From assembly GCA_958295885.1 (NCBI GenBank), contig OY282380.1, forward strand, positions 2,232,001 to 2,296,000: a DNA stretch of 64,000 nucleotides, given 5' to 3'. Below, piece by piece: positions 26,970 through 36,030 of the stretch; position 1 is the first letter of the stretch; the number at the start of each line of letters is the position of its first letter. The stretch comes from Arenicellales bacterium (GTDB lineage Bacteria; Pseudomonadota; Gammaproteobacteria; Arenicellales; JAJDZL01). The notes under the pieces are model-generated. The model was not told the origin of the DNA. It searched no databases and worked only from the letters and a program-made list of their open reading frames with translations. Both the position numbers and the translations under genes were made by a program.

Positions 26970-27975
26970 ATTTTTCCACTTTCACTACCTGGTCTTGGTC
27001 TTGTGTTTCAGCGTTTTTACAACATTCGGTGATGCTCAAGCGGTTGACTTCAATGAATTTCCGGAAGTTAACGATTTGATCGACGAAATTGTTGACGTAC
27101 ACGGTCTCAGTCGAAATCGAGTGACTGCAATTGTGACGGATGCGAATTATCAGGACAGCATCATTAGAGCGATAACCCGGCCGGCGGAAAAGATGCCCTG
27201 GTATCGCTATCGCCCCATATTCATTTCCAAATCCAGCATCGACCGCGGCGTTAAGTTTTGGAATCGACATGAGGACATCTTAAAAAGAGCTGAAGATGAA
27301 TATGGCGTGGATGCTTCGATAATCGTAGCGATAATTGGCATTGAAACTCGTTATGGCACCTATATGGGAAAGCATCGAATCATTGACAGTCTGCTGACTT
27401 TAACGCTGGGTTATCCCCGCCGCAGTGAATTTTTCAAGAAAGAATTCATCGAATTTTTGAAGCTGAGCGAAGAAGAAAAACTGGACCCGTTTACTGCCAA
27501 GGGATCTTATGCCGGTGCGATGGGAATACCTCAGTTCATTTCAAGCAGTTATCGACATTATGCGGTGGACTTCAATGCAAATGGACAAAAAGATCTATTG
27601 ACTGAAGTCGACGATGCGATTGGAAGCGTGGCCAATTATCTGAAAGTCCATGGTTGGCAGTACAAAGCGCCAATCTACGATGAACTGAAGGCGCCTGATC
27701 TCGCAGCTCTTGATCGGCTGAAAACCAAATCGCTGAAACCGGACCGCACCTATGAGGAATTGAACGATTCAGGAATTTCGCTGGTTACTTTGCAAGCTCC
27801 TACCGAAAACGAAAAACTCGGTGTTGTCAAGCTGGAATCCAATTTAGATACATTCGTTTATAACGCCGGATTTGAGAATTTTTACGTCATCACGAAATAC
27901 AATCGAAGCTCCCTGTATGCGACGGCAGTTGCAGAACTTGCTGCTCTCATCACCGCTTCCCGTATAGGAGGTTAA
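26956..27975 (+). CDS. mltB: Lytic murein transglycosylase B
   Basis: MltB cleaves the MurNAc-GlcNAc bond, forming 1,6-anhydromuramic acid, and acts on the periplasmic sacculus. The ATG at 26956 is chosen because GGGAG lies just upstream and it gives a clean signal peptide (MKKNRFF then LVLVLCFSVFTTFGDAQA). No lipobox cysteine is evident, so the product may be soluble. The catalytic glutamate lies in IVAIIGIETRYGTYMGKHR, and GSYAGAMGIPQFISSSYRHYAVDF is diagnostic of MltB. The protein is about 339 aa, close to E. coli MltB. It starts 14 bases inside rodA and is followed 4 bases later by rlpA. Confidence 0.93.
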   Translation: MKKNRFFHFHYLVLVLCFSVFTTFGDAQAVDFNEFPEVNDLIDEIVDVHGLSRNRVTAIVTDANYQDSIIRAITRPAEKMPWYRYRPIFISKSSIDRGVKFWNRHEDILKRAEDEYGVDASIIVAIIGIETRYGTYMGKHRIIDSLLTLTLGYPRRSEFFKKEFIEFLKLSEEEKLDPFTAKGSYAGAMGIPQFISSSYRHYAVDFNANGQKDLLTEVDDAIGSVANYLKVHGWQYKAPIYDELKAPDLAALDRLKTKSLKPDRTYEELNDSGISLVTLQAPTENEKLGVVKLESNLDTFVYNAGFENFYVITKYNRSSLYATAVAELAALITASRIGG

Positions 27976-27979
27976 CACT

Positions 27980-28720
27980 TTGCGTAAATTCGCATTACTA
28001 TTTATTCTGGCGATTGCTTTAGGTTTAGGCGGCTGCTCAGATGGTTGGCGGGCGAAGACCAGCTATAGTCCGGTTGTGCCGAAGTATGAGTCCTTAAGCA
28101 GGACTGGAAACTCCCCCTATCATGAAATGGGCAAAGTGTATGTGCCTCTTTCCAGCGCGGTGGGCTTTGAGCAGCGCGGCATCGCTTCCTGGTATGGAAG
28201 AAAATTTCATGGAAAGCGCACTTCCAATGGTGAAGTTTATGACATGTACCAGATGACGGCTGCTCACAAGATCTTGCCTTTGCCAACCTACGTATCTGTG
28301 ACCAACGTCAGCAATAAAAAGTCCATTATCGTCCGCGTCAACGATCGCGGACCCTTTGTAGAAGGCCGCATCATTGATTTGTCGTATGCAGCTGCGTCTC
28401 AGTTGGACTTGGTCGGCCCTGGTACGGGTGAAGTGGAAGTCAAAGCGATCACACCAAAAGGGGGGCCGTCTGCCAAGAAGGATGAGCGGGAAGTATTCAT
28501 ACAGGTTGGAGCATTTTCAAAAAAAGGCAATGCGCTGAGATTGAAACAAAAAATGAAAGCATACGGTTTCGGTGATGTTGACGTCCATAAAAAGCGAAGG
28601 TCCGGTTCTTCGATTTACCTAGTGCGCGTCGGACCTGTGAACGTCGATAAAGACTTTGACCGGCTGTTCGACAGAATCGCAAGTCAAATTGACGGGAAGC
28701 CTGTCATTGTGTCGAAGTAG
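27980..28720 (+). CDS. rlpA: RlpA-family lytic transglycosylase, septal-ring lipoprotein
   Basis: RlpA-type lytic enzymes act on peptide-free glycan at the septum. The start is TTG (27980) with an excellent AGGAGG upstream. The signal sequence ends in a lipobox (LGLGGC), so it is lipid-anchored. The double-psi beta-barrel domain has GIASWYGRKFHGKRTSNGE and VRVNDRGPFVEGRIIDLSYAAA, including the catalytic-region aspartate. A C-terminal SPOR domain follows (FIQVGAFSKKGNALRLKQKM; YLVRVGPV), which binds denuded glycan. The length of 246 aa is within the family range. Confidence 0.93.
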   Translation: MRKFALLFILAIALGLGGCSDGWRAKTSYSPVVPKYESLSRTGNSPYHEMGKVYVPLSSAVGFEQRGIASWYGRKFHGKRTSNGEVYDMYQMTAAHKILPLPTYVSVTNVSNKKSIIVRVNDRGPFVEGRIIDLSYAAASQLDLVGPGTGEVEVKAITPKGGPSAKKDEREVFIQVGAFSKKGNALRLKQKMKAYGFGDVDVHKKRRSGSSIYLVRVGPVNVDKDFDRLFDRIASQIDGKPVIVSK

Positions 28721-28764
28721 ACGCACTCATCCGAAAAAACAGTCAGCGGAACCTTGAGGCTGAA

Positions 28765-29415
28765 TTGGCTTTGGAACGGAGGGTTGTCGTTCGCCGGTTG
28801 GGATTGGTTCCATATCAGGATACGCAGCAGGCCATGAAGCGGTTTACGGCACGGCGCGAACCTGATTCAGATGATGAATTCTGGCTGCTTCAGCATCACC
28901 CGGTTTATACCCAAGGTTATTCCTGTTCTCAGGTTCCTTTTCATCCAACTGCCATTCCAGTCATAAAATCCGACCGCGGCGGTCAGATCACTTACCATGG
29001 ACCCGGCCAAATCATCGTATATCTGCTGCTTGATCTCAAGCGCCGAAATCAGGGAGTTCGACACTTCGTTCGCAGAATTGAAGCTGCAATTATCGCAGTT
29101 CTTGCTCGTTGTGGAGTTGACGGCAAGACAAGACCGGATGCACCAGGAGTCTATGTTCAGGGCAGCAAAATTGCGTCACTTGGTCTTCGAATTCACCGCG
29201 GCTGCAGTTATCACGGCCTGAGTCTGAACGCGGATATGGATCTATCTCCGTTTGAGAACATCGAAGTGTGTGGAATTCAAGGATTAAATGCTGTCAGTCT
29301 GCGCGCACTCGGAGTAAAGCACGGCAGCGATAGAATTGAAGATTACTGCATCCAAGAGTTGAGTCGGAAACTGGGATGTGAGCCGATTGCAGGGATGAGC
29401 AGCGAATCATTTTAA
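28765..29415 (+). CDS. lipB: Lipoyl (octanoyl) transferase LipB
   Basis: LipB moves the octanoyl group from acyl-carrier protein to the lipoyl domains of 2-oxoacid dehydrogenases and GcvH. The 216-aa protein has the characteristic DRGGQITYHGPGQIIVYLLLD, the catalytic lysine and cysteine region GSKIASLGLRIHRGCSYHGL, and PFENIEVCGI. The start is TTG (28765) with TTGAGG upstream. No lipA is adjacent. It coexists here with a second lipoate pathway of the sLpl/LipS type at 61-64 kb. Confidence 0.93.
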   Translation: MALERRVVVRRLGLVPYQDTQQAMKRFTARREPDSDDEFWLLQHHPVYTQGYSCSQVPFHPTAIPVIKSDRGGQITYHGPGQIIVYLLLDLKRRNQGVRHFVRRIEAAIIAVLARCGVDGKTRPDAPGVYVQGSKIASLGLRIHRGCSYHGLSLNADMDLSPFENIEVCGIQGLNAVSLRALGVKHGSDRIEDYCIQELSRKLGCEPIAGMSSESF

Positions 29416-29689
29416 TATAGGCAGAGTTCGATGCGGTTCCAGCGCATTTTAAATGAAGGGTTTACTGAAAGTCTGTTTCCGTAGTCGCCGCGAGCGTACT
29501 TTGGTTGGTTGTCCGGCGATTAAAGCATTGTTAATGCTTTACATCCGTTACTTTCGCAGCCCCGAGAGCGCTGGACATTCGGCACGGCACTGCGGCTTCG
29601 TAGATCAAAACATCCACTTTTAGAAGACAGATCAGAAAAACCAAAAAAATTTAAGCGAATCGGCCGGCTCCGAAAGAAGTATCCTAGAG

Positions 29690-30252
29690 TCGCCTCACTT
29701 TCCCAAGTTAAGGTCGAAGCCAGTGACGACGGGCTCAATACGACGGCAGCCAGGTTTCGTCGCAAATCAAATCATGAACCAGCCGCTGAACGCGCAGGAA
29801 GTTATCTTCTGCGCTGTCGCATTGAGGACTGGCATCGAATTTTGAAAGTCGGCTGCAAGGCGGAGTTTCTGATGCATCACACCGGTGAGCGCATTGAACG
29901 AGTGGTCACCATCAACTCCGTGGCTGCCTGGCGGCTGGCAGCGATGACGCTGCTGGGTCGGGAAACCCCGGAATTGTCGATGAAAGTGCTGTTCAGAGAA
30001 ACTGAAATCGGGGTGCTCAAGGATTCCGCACTGAAATATCGCTTGTCCGTACCGGACAATCTCGGCACCGGTGTGGTGATGACGGCCATGCTCGCCGGTT
30101 ATTTGAATCGTAAAAATGATCCACCGCCCGGATACAAGAAGATATGGGAAGGCTACATCCAACTTGTGGCGATGTCTGAGGCTTATGAATTGATGCTGAA
30201 CATGCTCACCCAAAAAGAAGGCTGTTTACGCCAAAATTCAAGTTCGGACTGA
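29690..30252 (+). pseudogene. IS4/Tn5-type transposase, C-terminal relic
   Basis: The open reading contains CRIEDWHRILKVGCKAEF, HHTGERIERVVTINSVAAWR and MTLLGRETPELSMKVLF, followed by GYLNRKNDPPPGYKKIWEGY. These are the C-terminal signatures (Y-(2)-R-(3)-E region and after) of the Tn5-like branch of IS4 transposases. The N-terminal half with the DDE aspartates is missing, and upstream frames are broken. It is a remnant. Confidence 0.8.
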
Positions 30253-30639
30253 AATGGTGAGTCGGTCACGTACGCACGCGCCGAATGCCCAAGGCATTCA
30301 TCTTTGCTGGGATGCGATTCCAACGCTCATGCGCTCTTGAATTCGCATCACGACCACACTGAAGGAAATTGACGGCAGGCATATCATCAATCGTCAGGAT
30401 TCACGCCCGTCGGCCGAGGTGATGGAAATTGCTAAAGCGTTGGACATGAGATTGCAGCTGCATCGTCACTGAATTCGTTTTCCGCGCTAAAGCGAACCTG
30501 ACGAAAATCACGCGGCTGTAGGGACACATGGCCGAAGCTGTCCCTATTATTATTAACATATTCAATCACTAAAATTAATTGAAAATGACCAGGTGACGAA
30601 CCAAAATCCAGTCAATGACGTCCACAATCGACTTATCGC
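30253..30639. other. Decayed DNA between transposase relics
   Basis: About 390 bases without a supported gene. A short open stretch, RHIINRQDSRPSAEVMEIAKAL (30380-30470), may be another relic, but I could not place it in a family. Confidence 0.4.
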
Positions 30640-31010
30640 GCAAGGCAGATCAAGGTGAAATCAGCTGCTGGACCAGCTGTCGAGCCTTGAAGTGGATCGA
30701 ATTTCCATGGAAGCATGTTCGACTTCCGACGAGTGGCGTCGAAAGCTGCAGGAACAGGGTCATGCGGTGGTGCTGGATCCACCGTATAAAGCAAAGCCCT
30801 ATGTACAAGGTCAAGAAACGACAGGAATGATGCGCTTGCCATTACCGAGGCGGCGCAGCGGCTGTGTCTGCAAATGGTGCCGGTCAATAGGTTGGCACAG
30901 CAGCAAGGCCAGTCCCAAACGGTCATCAGCATGTTGAAAAAAATGTTGTGCAGGGGGTTTGAGGCATCGTATTCGGCAGCCGATTCGCGGTATTGAACCA
31001 AGTGTATCAT
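30640..31010 (+). pseudogene. IS110/IS1111-type transposase fragment
   Basis: One frame gives WRRKLQEQGHAVVLDPPYKAKPYVQGQ. After a frameshift the next reads RNDALAITEAAQRLCLQMVPVNRLAQQQG. Together these match the stretch of IS110/IS1111 transposases where GHxVxLxxPxxVKPYVxxxKNDxxDAxAIxEAAxRP is conserved. Both ends are missing, and the frame change falls inside the KND motif, so it is non-functional. Confidence 0.7.
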
Positions 31011-31179
31011 CAATGGTGCTCTTGGCCTGAATTCAACTGTGGCGCTGCGTTTGAAAATAGGGAATCTGGAAGTATCGCCTGCTCCAGGCAGATGGAAACG
31101 AGGGGTCGTTGGACGTCACTCAGCTGCATGTCAAGTTTGCATGCGCGAAATGGTGCAAAGTGGTAGTTTCACCGTGGCT

Positions 31180-31760
31180 GGTGATGTCTTTTACGGTACG
31201 GCTGAATCTTGAAAACAATGTGCGCAAGCCAGAGCGGTAGCATCGTGTGAAGCTGCTGTTCGTGCGCAGTTTGGATGACCATGATCGGAGCCGCAGCAAG
31301 AAGAGCCGGGCTCTGTTTCTGACCGCTGATCTTCAGTCAGGCGCCGAACGAATGCTGCGGACTTGGAATCGTTTGTCAAGTCAGAAGGAGCTTCTCCATA
31401 GAGTTTGCCGGCGACATCAAATTGTTTCAGGCGATGGTGACGGTCTCAGGTGGTTTCGCCTCGTTCATCGCTTCCATACGCCTTTATGCGATCCGCATCT
31501 GCTGTTCAGCTATGCCGCTTTAAGCAGCCGGATATAAGTCGTCCCTGAAGTGCGCGGACAGACCAAAGAACAGCTGGACATGTACCGATTCGCCCGCCGC
31601 CTGTAAAACTGCTTCCTGCCCTTGGTGCGCCATTCGATACGCGCCGGCAGAACCATAACCGACCACAGCCTTGGCTTTGTGATGCAAACCATTGACAGCG
31701 AAGTCGAACAATTTTTGGAGTTGTCACTTCAATTGCATTTCTTTCTGTCTCAGAACTGAT
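31180..31760 (+). pseudogene. IS4-type (DDE) transposase C-terminal relic
   Basis: Fragments in different frames follow the order of an IS4-type transposase: VKLLFVRSLDDHDRS with KKSRALFLTADLQSGAERML, then GGFASFIASIRLYAIRI, then TKEQLDMYRFARRL near the end. At least three frame changes and a stop are needed to join them. A roughly 92-base stretch in the middle (31360-31452) is nearly the same as the end of the IS110 copy at 7044-7135 and may be an intruder. Confidence 0.6.
31360..31452. repeat. Short dispersed repeat shared with 7044-7135
   Basis: Begins GACTTGG and contains GAGTTTGCCGGCGAC followed by TCAAATTGTTTCAGGC, as at 7044-7135 in the same orientation. At 7044 it is the terminus of the IS110 element. 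Confidence 0.65.
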
Positions 31761-32006
31761 GACGATCCAGCTGTTCTGTCAGGCTGAATTCAGTGATTTT
31801 GAATCTGGAATCTTGAGCAGAAAAATTTGAAATGTCAGCTGGTTTTGGCAGAAACTCGAGAATCCGTTTGAATCAACTGGCATTCAATTCAATTAAAATA
31901 TTTTTAACGACGCGTTATTATTCAAATCGAGACGAATTTCATTTTACTTCAAGCATTCTACGTGCGGTGCTTGGCAATTTAACGGACACCGGAACCGGCA
32001 AAAACA

Positions 32007-33392
32007 ATGGTACAAAGTAGGAAAATCGAAAAGGCAATGATCAGACTAATGAAGTGGTCAGAAAAGCCCCAATGGGCAGATTTACTGGATATGGTCTTCG
32101 AGAGTCACCTCAGTTATCCCGCCAAATTATTCGGTATTCCCGAAGACGACATTTGTGATTATCTCGACAGCCCATCCAGTGATTTGCTGGTCTATGCAAT
32201 TTTTGAAGATTTCTTTGCGAGTTCGTTCGGTGAGCGCGGTGAATTGAATGTAATTGACGACTACCTCAAGCGACGCGGTAAGCGTGAGCCAGCTTTGGTT
32301 CGAAATTACTTGAAAGCTCTCCGTGATTCAACGGTCTCCTTGTACGAAATCATTGATCTCAATCCTGGGAAGAGCGTGAAGCTGCGAGATCTGCTTCAGG
32401 GCGATAGGACATTGACCGTGCAGGAGAAGATGGTTTCGGAATATGCAGCGATTTGGGATTGCTTGGCAGCGCGGGTCGTCGCGGTGCGCGGGAAGAATTA
32501 TTTTACGGTTTCCATAATGCAATTCACTCGCTTTATGGCAGAGGAAACTATGACAGCGGTGGAGGGCTTGATAAGAACCCATAAACGGCAACAGCTCAAA
32601 CGTCTGCGAAAGCGGCGCAGGAAATCATCAGCGAAATTGCATGTCTCCCGGGAAGAGGCGCTTAAGACCCTGCCTGCTGCACAGATGTTCACGTGTGCAT
32701 GGCTGTATGACAAAATTTTAGCGTCCCAAGTCACTCTACCGGATTTACGCAACATAGATGACGAGTCGATTCTACTTTCCGATGTGCGGTTCCCGATTGT
32801 GGGCGACCGAGCCGATGTGATTGCAGCGCTCGATAAAGTCGCGGAATTTGAAAGGGAAGACAATGAAAGTGCATGGTATTGGCTGGAGTCGGAGGATCCG
32901 GACTCCGAAGCGGATTCTGAGTTCGATCAACTTTCGCTCGGTGAATTAGAGATCGGTTACGCTGAGCTCCGTTCGAATGCGCTGGTGCTGAGCACTAGTT
33001 CAGCGGAACGGGCTGAATTGGGGCAGGCGCTTCTAGCCGCCGAGCTTGGAGATCTCGTGGGACGTCCGCTAATTTCGTACCAGGACCCGTTTGAAATTCT
33101 GGAAGAATCAGCAGAGCAAGAAAGCCAGCCTACATTTGAGGAGAATTTAGAGACAGACTACTCTGCATTTGATGATTATTACCTCAAAGCACTTGATGAT
33201 CCTATTGCTCTTTTGGATCACAAGACGCCGAGAGAGGCGGTCGCAACGGAAAAAGGCCGATGGCAGGTGAATGAATGGCTTAATCGGATGCAGAGATTGG
33301 AGAATTTGCGCGCTGAGCTGGCAAACTATGAACCTTATGACTTGACTTGGATTTGGCGTGAATTGAAAATCGATTTGCCTCGATTCAGATAG
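32007..33392 (+). CDS. Conserved hypothetical protein with C-terminal PREA motif
   Basis: A 461-aa intracellular protein that I do not recognise with certainty. There is no signal peptide or membrane segment. Residues 1-190 are predicted helical. A strongly basic stretch HKRQQLKRLRKRRRKSS (about 192-208) could bind nucleic acid. Residues 285-310 and 365-395 are very acidic. The end, DDPIALLDHKTPREAVATEK followed by GRWQVNEWLNRMQRLE, resembles the short C-terminal motif (PxxxLGGKTPREAxxTxxGR) seen in several SEC-C/MbcA-like bacterial proteins. No partner gene adjoins it. The gene is intact and flanked upstream by transposase relics. Confidence 0.7.
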   Translation: MVQSRKIEKAMIRLMKWSEKPQWADLLDMVFESHLSYPAKLFGIPEDDICDYLDSPSSDLLVYAIFEDFFASSFGERGELNVIDDYLKRRGKREPALVRNYLKALRDSTVSLYEIIDLNPGKSVKLRDLLQGDRTLTVQEKMVSEYAAIWDCLAARVVAVRGKNYFTVSIMQFTRFMAEETMTAVEGLIRTHKRQQLKRLRKRRRKSSAKLHVSREEALKTLPAAQMFTCAWLYDKILASQVTLPDLRNIDDESILLSDVRFPIVGDRADVIAALDKVAEFEREDNESAWYWLESEDPDSEADSEFDQLSLGELEIGYAELRSNALVLSTSSAERAELGQALLAAELGDLVGRPLISYQDPFEILEESAEQESQPTFEENLETDYSAFDDYYLKALDDPIALLDHKTPREAVATEKGRWQVNEWLNRMQRLENLRAELANYEPYDLTWIWRELKIDLPRFR

Positions 33393-33599
33393 TCCCATAG
33401 TTTCTTGACGCAGACACTCTCTGAATGTTCCATAAGGACCGTGAAAACAGCAACAGCTCCTGATGCTTCATCCGAGCATATTTGCGGATAATTTCCATAA
33501 AATTAACTTCTCTGATGCAATTCTGAGCGATATGCAATGCATAGTTGTGGTTTAATGGCGATTGATATAAATTCTAAATTTCAAATGTTGATGTCTTAA

Positions 33600-34394
33600 A
33601 TGTCAAACCAATCACCAACTTCTGAAACGGTTCCTGCCCTTGAAGTCGAAAATATTTTTAAGAATTTCGGTGCGATCGAGGTGCTGAAAGGAATTTCCGT
33701 AACAGCAAAAGAGCACGACGTAATTTCGATTCTAGGCAGCAGCGGTTCTGGGAAAAGCACGTTCCTGCGATGTATTAACCTTCTGGAAATCCCAACATCG
33801 GGCTCGGTTCGAGTCAAAGGCGAACTGATCGAAATGAAAAAGCTGCGAAATGGAGAGAACGCTCCTGCCAACCGCAAACAGGTTGATCGAATCCGATCCA
33901 AGCTCGCTATGGTTTTCCAGCAGTTCAACCTGTGGTCGCACATGACGGTTATTCAGAATGTCTGCGAAGCTCCAGTCCATGTTTTGAAAGTTCCCAAGAA
34001 AGAAGCAAAGGAACATGCGCAGTCGGTGCTGGAACGAGTTGGTTTATATGATCGTAAAGATTACTATCCCGCTCACCTTTCCGGTGGGCAGCAGCAGAGG
34101 GCGGCGATTGCAAGGGCATTGGCAATGAATCCGGATTTGATGCTGTTTGATGAACCTACATCCGCACTGGATCCGGAATTGGTGGGTGAAGTGTTGCGGG
34201 TCATGCGCAGTCTCGCAGAAGATGGAACGACAATGCTTGTCGTTACCCATGAAATGGGTTTCGCAAGGGAGGTGTCCAACCGCGTAATGTTTCTGCATCA
34301 AGGTAGAGTTGAAGAAGACGGACTGCCAAGCGAGGTGTTCGACCATCCAAAATCGGCGAGATTCAAAGAGTTTTTATCTGGAAGTTTAAAGTAA
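33600..34394 (+). CDS. ABC transporter ATPase, histidine / basic amino acid type (HisP-like)
   Basis: Cytoplasmic ATPase of a polar amino-acid importer. The 264-aa protein closely follows E. coli His[20 protein letters not shown] with Walker [10 protein letters not shown], the Q-loop in [14 protein letters not shown], signature [15 protein letters not shown], Walker [15 protein letters not shown], and the H-loop VTHEMGF. ASPs for binding protein and two permeases follow in the order ATPase, binding protein, permease, permease, so the set is complete. The likely substrates are histidine, lysine, arginine or ornithine, by family resemblance only. Confidence 0.9.
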   Translation: MSNQSPTSETVPALEVENIFKNFGAIEVLKGISVTAKEHDVISILGSSGSGKSTFLRCINLLEIPTSGSVRVKGELIEMKKLRNGENAPANRKQVDRIRSKLAMVFQQFNLWSHMTVIQNVCEAPVHVLKVPKKEAKEHAQSVLERVGLYDRKDYYPAHLSGGQQQRAAIARALAMNPDLMLFDEPTSALDPELVGEVLRVMRSLAEDGTTMLVVTHEMGFAREVSNRVMFLHQGRVEEDGLPSEVFDHPKSARFKEFLSGSLK

Positions 34395-34434
34395 GATATT
34401 TTTATGAAAATTGATCTTTTGAGGTATTGAGATT

Positions 34435-35214
34435 ATGAAGAAGTTCACATCGATTATTTTTGCTCTGACTCTGATGATGTTTGGAGTCGGCGCGTTCGGT
34501 GCAGATTGGTCAAAAATAAGAATCGGCGTCGAGGGCGCCTATCCTCCGTTTAGTTCCGTTACGGCAAGTGGCGAACTTGAGGGATTTGATATTGACATTG
34601 CCAATGCTCTGTGTGATGAAATGGGCGCGGAATGCGAACTGGTTCAGCAGGATTGGGACGGAATCATTCCTGCTTTGTTAGCAAGAAAGTATGATGCAAT
34701 TATCGCTTCAATGTCTATCACCGAAGAAAGAAAGAAAAAGGTTGCGTTTACTGACAAGTACTACAGTACTCCGGCAAAATTTGCACAGCCGAAAGGCGCA
34801 GGCAACGAGATCACAATGGAAGGCCTGAAGGGCAAAACTGTTGGTGTGCAGCGAGCAACGATACACGACAACTTTGTCTCGGGTGAATTTGGGGATGCTG
34901 TCGACATCCGGCGATATGGAACTCAGGACGAAGCTTACCTTGACGCGCTCTCCGGTCGGCTGGACCTGCTGCTGGCGGATTCAGTTGCGATGGATGAAGG
35001 TTTTCTCAGTACTGAAGATGGAGCTGGTTGGGAATTTGTAGGTCCGAATTTTTCAAATCCTGAATATTTCGGGCCAGGTGCGGGAATCGCCGTGCGGAAG
35101 AACAGTGACGAGCTTGTGGAAATGTTCAATACCGCGATCGCCACGATCCTTGCCAACGGCAAATATAAAGAGATAAACGATCGGTACTTTAAATTCAATG
35201 TATACGGTGAGTAA
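34435..35214 (+). CDS. Periplasmic basic amino-acid-binding protein
   Basis: A 259-aa solute-binding protein of the ArgT/HisJ type. A signal peptide (MKKFTSIIFALTLMMFGVGA, cut after AFGA) exports it. The mature part has IRIGVEGAYPPFSSV, GFDIDIANALCDEMGAEC, DWDGIIPALLARKYDAIIASM and TEERKKKVAFTDKYY, all hallmarks of family 3 binding proteins. The arginine in the R-K pair contacts the ligand carboxylate in homologues. A strong terminator-like hairpin follows before the permeases, which could make this gene more abundant than they are. Confidence 0.9.
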   Translation: MKKFTSIIFALTLMMFGVGAFGADWSKIRIGVEGAYPPFSSVTASGELEGFDIDIANALCDEMGAECELVQQDWDGIIPALLARKYDAIIASMSITEERKKKVAFTDKYYSTPAKFAQPKGAGNEITMEGLKGKTVGVQRATIHDNFVSGEFGDAVDIRRYGTQDEAYLDALSGRLDLLLADSVAMDEGFLSTEDGAGWEFVGPNFSNPEYFGPGAGIAVRKNSDELVEMFNTAIATILANGKYKEINDRYFKFNVYGE

Positions 35215-35251
35215 CAATCATTCACTCCAGCTACCTGATTCAAAGCGAACT

Positions 35252-35290
35252 CGGCTATTTTGAAATTCTGTCGAAATAGCCGGTTTTATT
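35252..35290 (+). terminator. Terminator or attenuator between binding protein and permeases
   Basis: A stem of about 12 pairs: CGGCTATTT (35252-35260) with AAATAGCCG (35274-35282), extended inward by T-G, G-C and A-T, with a 7-base loop. GTTTTATT follows. It lies between genes 2 and 3 of the transporter operon. Confidence 0.65.
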
Positions 35291-35307
35291 GCGATTAAGA
35301 ATTTAAC

Positions 35308-36024
35308 GTGCACGAGTTTCTTGTAGAAAGTTTAAGCGGCGTTCTCAGCGGTTACCTGTATCCGTTCATTTTGGAAGGAATGCTGCTGACAATTGAGTTG
35401 GCGGTTCTTTCCCTGTTTTTTGCTTTGGCGTTGGGATTGCTGTCTGCCACAGCCAAACTTTCTTCGAATCGAATCGCGAAATTCGTTGCCGAAGCATATA
35501 CGACGCTGATTCGCGGTGTTCCAGACATCGTATTGATGTTTATTCTTTTCTTTGGTGGACAGATTGCCGTGAACTCAATCGCGGACAAGTTGGGACTGGG
35601 GTATATCGAAGTAAGTGAATTCACCGCGGGTGTCGTGACCATCGGATTTATCTTCGGCGCATACATGGCTGAAACATTTCGAGGCGCAATACTCGCAGTT
35701 CCGCGAGGTGAAATAGAAGCTGGATTCGCGTTCGGAATGACTCCCGCGCAGGTATTTCAGAGAATTACGTTTCCAGCTTGCGTACGGCATGCATTGCCCG
35801 GATTTGGAAATAACTGGCTCGTTTTGGCGAAGACGACGGCCTTGGTTTCAGTGATCGGTCTGGAAGACATGGTTTTTCGGGCGACGCAGGCGGGCGGATC
35901 TTTGCGACAGCCCTTCACGTTCTATTTTGTCGTAGCAATTTTGTACCTGATCATCACTGCAGTTTCCGATGTTGGACTTCGATGGTTGGATAAACGCTAT
36001 AGCGTAGGGGTGCGAAAGGCTTAA
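35308..36024 (+). CDS. ABC transporter permease, HisQ-like
   Basis: First inner-membrane subunit of the amino-acid importer. The 238-aa protein has about five transmembrane helices and the EAA loop EIEAGFAFGMTPAQVFQRIT, which contacts the ATPase. LIRGVPDIVLMFILFFGG is typical of HisQ. The start at 35308 is a GTG (reads as MHEFLVES), and I see no better one. It is followed 6 bases on by the second permease. Confidence 0.88.
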   Translation: MHEFLVESLSGVLSGYLYPFILEGMLLTIELAVLSLFFALALGLLSATAKLSSNRIAKFVAEAYTTLIRGVPDIVLMFILFFGGQIAVNSIADKLGLGYIEVSEFTAGVVTIGFIFGAYMAETFRGAILAVPRGEIEAGFAFGMTPAQVFQRITFPACVRHALPGFGNNWLVLAKTTALVSVIGLEDMVFRATQAGGSLRQPFTFYFVVAILYLIITAVSDVGLRWLDKRYSVGVRKA

Positions 36025-36030
36025 GCTGTT

